From the NCBI GenBank assembly GCA_964392615.1, contig CAYMRB010000521.1, positions 1-6,368 of the forward strand: 6,368 nt of DNA, in the 5' to 3' direction. A model generated the notes under the pieces. It made no database searches and was not told the origin of the DNA. It saw only the letters and a program-made list of their open reading frames with translations. This document shows positions 1 to 5,912 of this stretch, in pieces. The stretch comes from CAYMRB01 sp964392615. Its GTDB lineage: Bacteria > Planctomycetota > UBA8108. How positions within the stretch are numbered: the first letter of the stretch is position 1; the number at the start of each line of letters is the position of its first letter. Both the position numbers and the translations under genes were made by a program.

Positions 1-1573
1 CGGGGGCGGCGGCGGCGTCGCACCCGGCGGCGGAGGCGGAGTCGGAATCGGAGTCGGTGGCGGACTGCTCCTCGGCCGCGCGTCCGAGGCCCTCGAGCGC
101 GCGTCGCGCGTGGAGCTCCGTCAGGCCGTCCTCATCCCGCGCCGCGGCCTCGAGCTCAGCGCGCGCGGCCGCGGCGGCCGGGCCGATCTGGCCGAGCGAC
201 TGCGCTGCCGCAAAGCGCACGCGCGGCAGCGGATCGGACAGCGCCTTCGCCAACGCCGGCACCGCCGGGGCCGCCGTCGCCCGCAGATTGCCGAGCGCCA
301 TAGCCGCGCGCGTTCGCATCAGGCCGTCGTCGCTCTCGAGCTTCGCCACGAGCGGCGCGATCGCCACGGGGGCGTCCGGGCCGGCGCAGCGGACGAGCGC
401 GAGCGCTGCCTCGTGCCGCACATCCCGGTCCCGATCGTCGAGAAGCGAGAGCAGGTCGACGATCCCCCCGCTCGCGACCGGGCCCAGCATGCGGAGCTCC
501 CGGACGACCGCCTCGCGCACGATCGGGTCGGGATCGCCGCACATCGCGCGCAGGAGCGGCACGCCGCGCGCCCGCAGATTACCGAGCACGTCCGCGAGTC
601 GCAGACGCACCTCCCGCGTCCCCTCGTGCGCTCGGATCGGCGCGTCGAGCCAGTCGAACGCGCGGCCGACGTCCGCCCAAACGAACTCCTCGATCGGGAT
701 CGGTGTCCTCAACAGCGATCGCACGATCGCGGCGCGCAAGCCGGGCGCGCGGATCGTGTCGAATCGCTGTGCGAGCACGAGGATCGCCAGGTGGCGGTCG
801 TCGGCGTTGTCGGAGTCGAGGTCGTCGGTGAGCCTCGCGACGACCGCCGCGGTCGCGCGCAGGACGACGGCGTTGCCCACCGCGTCGTGGGACGCGCCCA
901 GCTCGGTCACCGCCTTCACGCCGGCGACGACCTTGGCCTCGATCCACGGATGCTGCGGCAGCGCGACCGGCGCGGCGTCGCGCAGCTCGTCGAGAACCTC
1001 GAGCAGGGCGAGGAGCACCGCGTCGGTCGATCCCGCCTCGAGCGCCGCTTCTCCAGCGGTGCTCCTGATCGTGCCCCGGCGCGCGAGCGATAGATGCCGC
1101 TTCTCGGCGCCCGGCCCCGGGCCGTGTCGAATGATCGTCGCGAGTTCGAGGTCGGGCCGGCAGACGGCCTCGGCCAGCGAGGGCCAGCTCGGCACGACCG
1201 TCGATCCGCCGGTCACCCGAACGTTCCAGGTCCGCGGCGGCTGCGACGTCAGCTGCATCGAGAAGCCGCTGCCCTCCGCCCCATCGATCCGCTGCGGCGT
1301 CATCGCCGTGCACGTGCGCGTCAGCAGCGTCTCGAGGAACACCGCCCGCCCGGAGCGCGAGCTCGCCCAGCGCCGTATCGCCAGCCGCTCGGCGCTGTTC
1401 GGCGGTGCGGTCGCGAGTTCGGGGAGGACCGTCGCCGGATCGCGGCGCAGCCGCGTCGCGTGGTACTCGGCAACCACGCGCTTCCAGAAGAGCGCGCCAA
1501 GCACGGCGACGACGACCACCGCGAACAGCGCGGTGAGGGCGAAGATCCGTCTGCCTCGCGACGCCGGTCTCAT
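1..1573 (-). CDS. Membrane-anchored HEAT-repeat protein, 3' end beyond window
   Basis: The frame is open from ATG 1573 to the left edge (524 complete codons, no stop), so the C-terminus is missing. A positive start (MRPASRGRR) leads into one hydrophobic segment at residues 10-30 (IFALTALFAVVVV...), then W-K-R: a single N-terminal anchor with the rest probably periplasmic. Residues 33-300 match nothing I recognise. Residues about 318-500 are tandem helical HEAT / PBS-lyase-like repeats, for example DPDPIVREAVVRELRMLG (347-364), DRDRDVRHEAALALV (380-394), TRAAMALGNL (421-430) and PRVRFAAAQSLGQIG (450-464). The visible end (505-524) is a Ser/Asp then Ala-rich low-complexity tail. HEAT arrays are protein-binding scaffolds; the partner is unknown. 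AGGAG (1584-1588) lies 10 nt before the start. It may be co-transcribed with the small ORF 42 bp upstream. Confidence 0.85.
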   Translation of the reverse strand, partial: MRPASRGRRIFALTALFAVVVVAVLGALFWKRVVAEYHATRLRRDPATVLPELATAPPNSAERLAIRRWASSRSGRAVFLETLLTRTCTAMTPQRIDGAEGSGFSMQLTSQPPRTWNVRVTGGSTVVPSWPSLAEAVCRPDLELATIIRHGPGPGAEKRHLSLARRGTIRSTAGEAALEAGSTDAVLLALLEVLDELRDAAPVALPQHPWIEAKVVAGVKAVTELGASHDAVGNAVVLRATAAVVARLTDDLDSDNADDRHLAILVLAQRFDTIRAPGLRAAIVRSLLRTPIPIEEFVWADVGRAFDWLDAPIRAHEGTREVRLRLADVLGNLRARGVPLLRAMCGDPDPIVREAVVRELRMLGPVASGGIVDLLSLLDDRDRDVRHEAALALVRCAGPDAPVAIAPLVAKLESDDGLMRTRAAMALGNLRATAAPAVPALAKALSDPLPRVRFAAAQSLGQIGPAAAAARAELEAAARDEDGLTELHARRALEGLGRAAEEQSATDSDSDSASAAGCDAAAAP

Positions 1574-1615
1574 CGCTGACGAGCTCCTGGGGGCGCACCT
1601 CGGTGGCTCATTGTC

Positions 1616-1765
1616 TCAAGGGCTCGCGGCGTTGGCCAGTCGGGCGTCGAGCTCATCGAGCAGGCGCTGCGCGTGCGAGGCCGCCCGTTCGTTCCCTTCG
1701 GCGACGACGGCGACTCCGCAACCCGCCACGACGGCGATGCGGCGCCCCCTCGACGCGCGGCTCAT
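1616..1765 (-). CDS. Possible small protein (49 aa), lipoprotein-like N-terminus
   Basis: A short minus-strand frame runs from ATG 1765 to TGA 1616-1618, 42 bp upstream of the HEAT-protein start in the same orientation. About 42 of 49 codons end in G or C, like the real genes here. A basic start (MSRASRGRR) is followed by a short hydrophobic run and V-A-G-C, which fits a lipobox with Cys16, though the hydrophobic core before it is only about six residues and thus marginal. The remainder (HAQRLLDELDARLANAASP) could form an amphipathic helix. GGGAAG lies 3 nt before the ATG, a poorly placed ribosome-binding site. An in-frame ATG at 1927 would extend it, but the added residues look non-coding and would overlap the divergent methyltransferase start. 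I recognise no family; it could be chance. Confidence 0.4.
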   Translation of the reverse strand: MSRASRGRRIAVVAGCGVAVVAEGNERAASHAQRLLDELDARLANAASP

Positions 1766-1789
1766 CGCTTCCCGACGCCGTCGACCCGC

Positions 1790-1818
1790 GGGACAAGGAC
1801 CGCGAGACCGAGTAAGAT
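1790..1818 (+). promoter_or_regulatory. Weak sigma70-like promoter candidate for the methyltransferase gene
   Basis: GGGACA (1790-1795; 4/6 to TTGACA) and TAAGAT (1813-1818; 4/6 to TATAAT) are separated by exactly 17 nt. Transcription would start near 1826, leaving a leader of about 80 nt before ATG 1907. Such weak matches arise by chance, though the spacing and position are right. Confidence 0.25.
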
Positions 1819-1868
1819 AGCGGCGCGACTCGTCAGAAGGACGGTGTTCAATCGTCGGCTCTTCGGCT

Positions 1869-1878
1869 GGCAGCTGCC
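1869..1878. promoter_or_regulatory. 10-bp palindrome in the divergent intergenic region
   Basis: GGCAGCTGCC is a perfect palindrome, extendable to 1867-1880 if one G-T mismatch is allowed. It lies 28 bp before ATG 1907, between the promoter candidate and the ribosome-binding site, where an operator or leader hairpin could act. GC-rich DNA yields such palindromes by chance. Confidence 0.2.
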
Positions 1879-1906
1879 GGTGCTCGTCGGAAGGACATTG
1901 TAAGCC

Positions 1907-2680
1907 ATGCGCGCGGACGTTTTTCAACGGGCTACCAGGCCGTCAGGAAAGCTCTTCGCGTTCGTCGTCGTCGCAGCGGTCGCGGGCGGTTGCGACGACC
2001 CGAGCGGCAGCGGGGGCGGAGCCTCGGCCGAGTCGCCGTACGGTGCGCGCCGCGCCGCGATGGTCGAACGGCTTCGAGCGCACGTCTCCGACCAGCGCGT
2101 GCTCGACGCGATGGCGCGCATTCCGCGTCACGAGTTCGTGCTCGAGCACCTGCGCGAGCAGAGCTACGAGGAGGCCGACCTCGCCCTCGACGAAGGGCAG
2201 TCGATGTACGGCCCGTCGCGCGTCGCGCAGATCGCCGCGCTGCTCGATCTCGACGGCAGCGAGAAGGTGCTCGAGGTCGGCACCGGCTCCGGGTACTTCG
2301 CGGCCGTGCTGGCCGAGCTGGCGCGCGAGGTGTGGTCGATCGAGATCAAGCCGTCGCTCGCGAAGGCCGCCGAGAAGCGGCTGCACGACCTCAAGGCTCG
2401 CGGCATCGTCGACTCGACCGCCGATGTCCACCTGCTCGTCGGCGACGGTGCACAGGGGTGGCCCGACGCCGCACCCTACGACGCGATCGTCGTGTCCGTG
2501 GCGTCCGCGGAGGTCCCGGAGGCGCTGCGCGAGCAGCTTCGTCCCGGCGGCCGCCTCGTCCTGCCGGTCGGCAAGGTCGTGCAGCGGCTGTGGCTGATCA
2601 CGAGGTCCGAGGACGGCCAGAGCTACTCGACCGAGAACTACGGCTTCGTGCGGTTCGACGAGCTTCTTCCGGGGTCGTAG
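1907..2680 (+). CDS. Protein-L-isoaspartate O-methyltransferase family protein, predicted lipoprotein
   Basis: PCMT enzymes transfer methyl from S-adenosylmethionine (SAM) to isoaspartyl residues in damaged proteins. The 257-residue product has the family SAM fold: motif I VLEVGTGSGY (121-130), acidic E146 in SIEIKP, GDG (179-181), motif II YDAIVVS (191-197) and motif III LRPGGRLVLPVG (211-222). The family N-terminal helix, VLDAMARIPRHEFV (65-78), is present. The loop usually reading GQTISQP is here GQSMYGP (97-103), so substrate choice may differ. Before the domain lies a signal peptide: Arg/Lys at 2-15, hydrophobic 16-26, AGGC lipobox with Cys29, then DDPSGSGGG as a flexible linker. This predicts an exported lipoprotein; Asp at +2 is the inner-membrane retention signal in E. 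coli. AAGGA (1891-1895) is 11 nt before the ATG. Starting at Met52 (2060) would give a cytosolic form of E. coli-like length but would strand a well-formed signal peptide. Confidence 0.9.
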   Translation: MRADVFQRATRPSGKLFAFVVVAAVAGGCDDPSGSGGGASAESPYGARRAAMVERLRAHVSDQRVLDAMARIPRHEFVLEHLREQSYEEADLALDEGQSMYGPSRVAQIAALLDLDGSEKVLEVGTGSGYFAAVLAELAREVWSIEIKPSLAKAAEKRLHDLKARGIVDSTADVHLLVGDGAQGWPDAAPYDAIVVSVASAEVPEALREQLRPGGRLVLPVGKVVQRLWLITRSEDGQSYSTENYGFVRFDELLPGS

Positions 2681-2684
2681 CACC

Positions 2685-2701
2685 GCCGGAGGCCCGCCGG
2701 C
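2685..2701 (+). terminator. Small hairpin just after the methyltransferase stop
   Basis: GCCGG (2685-2689) and CCGGC (2697-2701) form a 5-bp stem with a 7-nt loop, 4 nt after the TAG and before the next promoter. There is no T-run, so an intrinsic terminator is only a possibility. Confidence 0.25.
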
Positions 2702-2725
2702 AGCGATTCCCGCGTCCCGCGCGTC

Positions 2726-2754
2726 TTGTCGCCCATCCCGGCGATCGATATACT
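2726..2754 (+). promoter_or_regulatory. Sigma70-like promoter for the LpxA-family gene
   Basis: TTGTCG (2726-2731; 4/6 to TTGACA) and TATACT (2749-2754; 5/6 to TATAAT) are spaced by 17 nt. Transcription would start near 2761, about 54 nt before the start codon. It is the best promoter match I found, and it suggests the acyltransferase is transcribed independently of the upstream methyltransferase. Confidence 0.5.
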
Positions 2755-2802
2755 GCGGCCGCTCGGATTTCCGCAACGGGTTGCCGGGACGGCCGGCGGC
2801 AT

Positions 2803-2809
2803 GGAGGAG
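2803..2809 (+). promoter_or_regulatory. Strong ribosome-binding site deciding between two ATGs
   Basis: GGAGGAG precedes two adjacent in-frame ATGs at 2812 and 2815. From GGAGG (2803-2807) the gaps are 4 and 7 nt, favouring 2815. The choice changes the protein by one Met only. Confidence 0.65.
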
Positions 2810-2814
2810 TGATG

Positions 2815-3663
2815 ATGGACGTCAGCGGCCAGATCAATCGCGCCGGATACCAGAACGTAGGCGGCGCGTGGATTCACCCCGACGCGAAGATCGCCCCGGA
2901 CGTCGAGATCGAGCCCGGCGCGGTCATCGGTGCGAACGTCGAGATCGGTGCCGGCTGCCAGGTCGGCGCGCATGCCGTCCTCTACGGATCAACGCGGCTC
3001 GGCGTCGAGAACCGGATCCACCCCGGGACCGTGATCGGAGGCGACCCGCAGGACGCGGGATACGACGGCACGCCGACGCGGCTCGTCATCGGCGACCGCA
3101 ACGTCTTTCGCGAGGGCGTGACCGTCAACCGCGGCTCGACCAAGGGCGGCGGGCTGACCCGCGTCGGCAGCGACAACTACCTCATGGCGACGTCGCACAT
3201 CGGGCACGATTGCGTCGTGGAAGACCGCGTCGTGCTCGCGAATGGCGCGTTGATCGCCGGCCACTGTCACATCGCGAGCGACGTGAACGTGGCCGGATCG
3301 TCCGCGATCGTGCAGTTCTCGACGATTGGCCGGCTGGCGTTCCTCGGCGGCGTTTGCGGCGCGAGGAGGGACCTCGAGCCGTTCCTCATGCACGATTGGG
3401 GGGAGCGCATCGGGCATGCGGCGCCGTCGCGCGTCAACACGATCGGCCTGCAGCGCGCGGGGGTTCCGGCCGAGAACATCAAGAAGCTGCGGAACTCGTT
3501 CCGCGTGCTCTATCGCAGCTCGCTCACCCTGGAGGCCGCGACGGAGGAGCTCACGAAGCGCGGTCTGCGCTGCGACGAGGTCGACGAGCTGATCGAGTTC
3601 ATGGCGCGCATGGAGGCCGGGCGATTCGGCCGCCAGCGCGACGTGCCGAAGAAGAAGGCCTGA
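2815..3663 (+). CDS. lpxA: LpxA-family acyl-ACP--UDP-N-acetylglucosamine O-acyltransferase
   Basis: LpxA catalyses the first step of lipid A synthesis, moving a 3-hydroxyacyl chain from acyl carrier protein to UDP-GlcNAc in the cytosol, as a trimer of left-handed beta helices. The N-terminal two-thirds is hexapeptide repeat (IHPDAKIAPDVEIEPGAVIG, 20-39, and on to about 185); the rest is the LpxA helical cap with VNTIGLQRAG (207-216) and NSFRVLYRSS (227-236). The signature is SHIGHDC (127-133), with H131 matching catalytic H125 of E. coli; H128 and H150 match H122 and H144. G179 matches E. coli G173, the acyl-length ruler residue, and fits a long acyl chain. Other contacts differ: K76 is G82, H99 is N105 and H160 is V166. 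At 282 aa it is about 20 longer than E. coli LpxA. No fabZ, lpxB or lpxD adjoins it, so it may be a paralogue with a shifted substrate. Numbering runs from ATG 2815; residue equivalences are from memory of the E. coli protein. Confidence 0.9.
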   Translation: MDVSGQINRAGYQNVGGAWIHPDAKIAPDVEIEPGAVIGANVEIGAGCQVGAHAVLYGSTRLGVENRIHPGTVIGGDPQDAGYDGTPTRLVIGDRNVFREGVTVNRGSTKGGGLTRVGSDNYLMATSHIGHDCVVEDRVVLANGALIAGHCHIASDVNVAGSSAIVQFSTIGRLAFLGGVCGARRDLEPFLMHDWGERIGHAAPSRVNTIGLQRAGVPAENIKKLRNSFRVLYRSSLTLEAATEELTKRGLRCDEVDELIEFMARMEAGRFGRQRDVPKKKA

Positions 3664-3695
3664 CCCCGGCTGGTGCCGCTGGCTCCTCGAAGCCC

Positions 3696-3719
3696 AGCCC
3701 CGACGGCCCGTCTCGGGCT
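3696..3719. terminator. Hairpin between convergent genes
   Basis: AGCCC (3696-3700) pairs with GGGCT (3715-3719), and inside it GACG (3702-3705) pairs with CGTC (3709-3712) around a GCC loop, with a small asymmetric internal loop. It sits in the 54-bp gap between the two convergent stop codons and overlaps the pcnB stop, so it could end transcription from both sides. No T-run follows on either strand. Confidence 0.35.
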
Positions 3720-5313
3720 ATTCCCTGCGTCGCCGTCGCCGCCCGCCGCGTCGCCGTCGCCGCCTGGGGCGCTCTCCCGCTTCGTCGGGGGACGCTCCCT
3801 CCCGCTTGCCGCCGCCCCGCGAGTTTTCGTTCTCCTCCTGCGCGCGTGCCGCCTTGGACGCCCAGGTCTCGACCAGTTCGTGTGGCTCGCCGCTCGCCTC
3901 GAGGTGAAGGGTCAAGAACTGCAGCGCTTCGTGCGCGTAGACCTTCTGGACGACGGACGTGGGAATGCGCTGCTTGGCGTAGAACTGCATCAGCTTGCGG
4001 AAGCTGATCACGATCTGCAGCATGCGCTCGGTGTCGCGTCGCGAGACCCGGATGTGATCGAGGCAGTCGCGGAGATTGCGCGACGCGTATCTCCAGACGT
4101 CCGGCGGGTTGCGCGCCTCGCCCGTCCAGGAGTCCGGGTCGGGCAGGACGACGGTGTGGAATAGCGCGGCGAGGAAGAGGGGCGTGGTGATCTCGTCGCC
4201 GCGCCGGCACCAGCTGTCGAGCATCTCGAAGCGGGACCACATCGGGTGGTCCGGCCCCGTCTCGCGCAGCTGCTCCGCGAGCGTGGGAAGCAGGGCGTCG
4301 AGCACGTGCGTCTCGACCATCGCTCGGAAGTGCGGCAGCGAGTACCCGGATCGCAGATCCTTGAGGACCTCCTCCAGCAGCCGCGACGGGTTCGCCTCGA
4401 CGATGTCCTCGCGGTTGCGGTAGATCGACTCGAGCGTCTCGTCATCGATATCGAAGTCGGTGCGCGCCGCGTGGCGCAGCGCGCGAATCATGCGCACCGG
4501 ATCCTCGCGGAAGCTCGTGTCCGGATCGTTGATCATCCGGACCACGCGCCGCTCGAGATCGTCGACGCCACCGACGAAGTCGATGACCGAGAAGGTCTGG
4601 AGGTCGTAGAAGACCCCGTTGATCGTCAGGTCGCGACGCCAGGCGTCCTCGGCCGGCGTGCCGTATTCGTTGTCGCGGACGATGAGGCCCGACTCGGAGC
4701 GCACGATGCCGTCGGACTCGCCGGGGGCGGCCGGGCTCTTGCGGAACGTCGCGAGCTCGATGATCTTCCCGCCGTGGAAGTACACGTGCGCGATGCGGAA
4801 TCGGCGCCCGATGATCCGGCAATTGCGGAAGATCTTCTTGATGCGCGACGGGCGCGCATCCGTCGCGATGTCGTAGTCCTTCGGCTGCTTGCCGATGTAG
4901 AGGTCGCGCACGGCGCCGCCGACGAGATACGCGCGAAACCCGTGCGCGTTGAGGCGCTGCATCACCTTGAGCGCCTCTTCCGCGATGTTCTTGCGCGAAA
5001 TCGGGTGCTCCGCCCGCGGCACGATGCGCGGCGTGGGATAGTCCGGGTCCACAGGGATTTCGTCGGCCGGCGGCTCGCCCATCGAGAGATCGTCGGCGTC
5101 CCCATCGGTCGGGCGGTCGGCAACGGAAGGCAGGACGGCAGGAGGGAGGGGTGCGGAAGTTTCCGCTGTCCCGTCGACCGGATCTGCTGAGAGGCGAGTT
5201 TCTCGCGGTTCCACCTGCGGTCCTGTCCTCGCCTTCCGGAATCCCAGCCGCTTCGGAGGACGCAAAATATTCAGCGCAAAGAGCTTAAGGTACCAAACGC
5301 GGAACTCTACCAT
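3718..5313 (-). CDS. pcnB: Poly(A) polymerase I (PcnB)
   Basis: PcnB adds 3' poly(A) tails that promote RNA decay in the cytosol. The 531-residue frame has the class II nucleotidyltransferase core: RAYLVGGAVRDL (127-138), KDYDIAT with catalytic D146 and D148, third carboxylate E186 in IIELATFR, RRDLTIN (226-232) and EDPVRMIRALR (270-280). RIIGRRFRIAHV (166-177) follows the IPRAEHPISRKNI lead-in (97-110, here IVPRAEH...), as in PcnB rather than CCA-adding enzymes. Residues 517-530 are almost all Arg, a basic tail like that of E. coli PcnB and probably RNA-binding. The start is unsure: ATG 5313 lacks a ribosome-binding site and its first 33 codons are A/T-rich and unlike the rest; GTG 5214 has AGGA 6 nt upstream; ATG 5082 lies closer to the conserved domain. 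All keep the catalytic part intact. Confidence 0.95.
   Translation of the reverse strand: MVEFRVWYLKLFALNILRPPKRLGFRKARTGPQVEPRETRLSADPVDGTAETSAPLPPAVLPSVADRPTDGDADDLSMGEPPADEIPVDPDYPTPRIVPRAEHPISRKNIAEEALKVMQRLNAHGFRAYLVGGAVRDLYIGKQPKDYDIATDARPSRIKKIFRNCRIIGRRFRIAHVYFHGGKIIELATFRKSPAAPGESDGIVRSESGLIVRDNEYGTPAEDAWRRDLTINGVFYDLQTFSVIDFVGGVDDLERRVVRMINDPDTSFREDPVRMIRALRHAARTDFDIDDETLESIYRNREDIVEANPSRLLEEVLKDLRSGYSLPHFRAMVETHVLDALLPTLAEQLRETGPDHPMWSRFEMLDSWCRRGDEITTPLFLAALFHTVVLPDPDSWTGEARNPPDVWRYASRNLRDCLDHIRVSRRDTERMLQIVISFRKLMQFYAKQRIPTSVVQKVYAHEALQFLTLHLEASGEPHELVETWASKAARAQEENENSRGGGKREGASPDEAGERPRRRRRRGGRRRRRRE
3727..3764. repeat. 17-bp direct repeat encoding the PcnB Arg-rich tail
   Basis: GCGTCGCCGTCGCCGCC occurs exactly at 3727-3743 and 3748-3764, separated by CGCC. 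Read on the minus strand, each copy is a run of Arg codons, and together they encode most of the C-terminal Arg tail of PcnB. The pattern suggests tail growth by slippage or tandem duplication. Confidence 0.8.
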
Positions 5314-5621
5314 GTGGCTGTGGGAAACTCAAGGCCGCGGTCGCGCCGGTGCCAGCGCCGCAGCCTCCGCCGACTCGTGCCCCGAGTTTGGGTGCCGTCA
5401 GGTTTTTCTGCAGCCTAAGTCCTTGCCACGGAACACCTCGCTAAGCAGCCGATCAGAAGCTCCTTGACCCTCCCGTATCTTGTAGTACGGTGTCCCGTCC
5501 CTGCGGTCATGTGGTGGTGGTGAGCCAGCAGTAGCCGTATCGGCGTCGGTGGACCACCTCCGTCGCGGGGGGAGCGCGTCTGGCAGCCCTGCTCGGCGGA
5601 CTGCTGGTGGCGTCATGGTGT

Positions 5622-5680
5622 GAGGCGTGTCGCCTCGGAGTTACACGGACTCGCGGCCCCGTCGGCAAGGGGGGCTGCGA
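5622..5680. other. Two adjacent strong hairpins
   Basis: GAGGCG (5622-5627) and CGCCTC (5631-5636) form a perfect 6-bp stem with a TGT loop. Then TCGCGGCCCC (5651-5660) pairs with GGGGCTGCGA (5671-5680): ten pairs with one G-T wobble around a 10-nt loop. Two such stems 14 nt apart in a non-coding stretch are compatible with a structured RNA, but no known RNA family is recognised. Confidence 0.4.
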
Positions 5681-5844
5681 CGGACCATGGAGGTGAAGAG
5701 GAACGATCGCTGGAGCCGCTCGGGAGCTCGTCGGTGACGACGGACTCCACGCGGTGGACGGTCTCGGCTCCGCATCGCGGTCGACGAGGGCTGGCAGCCC
5801 GAGGGAGAAGGCCATTCGGCGCGCTGTTTCGTCCGGCGCTCCGG

Positions 5845-5873
5845 GCTCCTTCTTCGACGGACTGCTAAGGAGC
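5845..5873. repeat. 7-bp inverted repeat
   Basis: GCTCCTT (5845-5851) and AAGGAGC (5867-5873) are perfect complements around a 15-nt loop. It could be part of a folded transcript; the right arm carries AAGGAG, a Shine-Dalgarno-like sequence that the fold would hide, though no convincing start codon follows. Confidence 0.35.
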
Positions 5874-5883
5874 GGCGTTGCGG

Positions 5884-5912
5884 GAGTGTACACTCGATGA
5901 CGATGCATCGAG
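5884..5912. promoter_or_regulatory. 12-bp palindrome overlapping a 7-bp inverted repeat
   Basis: GAGTGTACACTC (5884-5895) is a perfect 12-bp palindrome. It overlaps CTCGATG (5893-5899) and CATCGAG (5906-5912), a perfect 7-bp inverted repeat with a 6-nt loop. Short perfect dyads centred on TGTACA resemble operators of dimeric regulators; which gene it would control is unclear, and no regulator family can be named. Confidence 0.35.

Noticed and set aside
579..1598. Minus-strand frame of 339 codons overlapping the HEAT gene
   Set aside because: Arg/Ala/Gly-rich with no recognisable motif; it is another frame of the same strand as the real HEAT coding sequence.
57..1820. Long plus-strand open frame (587 codons)
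   Set aside because: Its translation is Ser/Arg/Ala-rich low complexity, and it lies antisense to the HEAT gene, whose frame gives an anchor and regular helical repeats; a high-GC shadow.
1841..1860. GTTCAATC resembling a tRNA T-loop
   Set aside because: The flanking bases do not pair into a T stem, and no acceptor or anticodon arm can be drawn around it.
1943..2776. Minus-strand frame of 277 codons
   Set aside because: Antisense to the clear methyltransferase gene and shows no family motif.
1990..2814. Upstream in-frame extension of the LpxA frame
   Set aside because: Arg-rich out-of-frame reading of the methyltransferase; the strong GGAGGAG before ATG 2812/2815 and the LpxA family N-terminus fix the start.
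4246..5190. Plus-strand frame of 314 codons
   Set aside because: Antisense to the conserved catalytic part of pcnB; its composition is that of a shadow frame.
3718..5313. CCA-adding tRNA nucleotidyltransferase as an alternative for pcnB
   Set aside because: The PRAEHPISRKNI lead-in, IIGRRFRIAHV motif and Arg-rich tail are PcnB features.
5507..5908. Minus-strand frame of 133 codons in the gene-free region
   Set aside because: Pro/Ser/Arg/Thr-rich, no ribosome-binding site and no family resemblance; same judgement for minus frames 5641-6108 and 5865-6260 and plus frames 5620-5868, 5878-6312 and 5897-6256.
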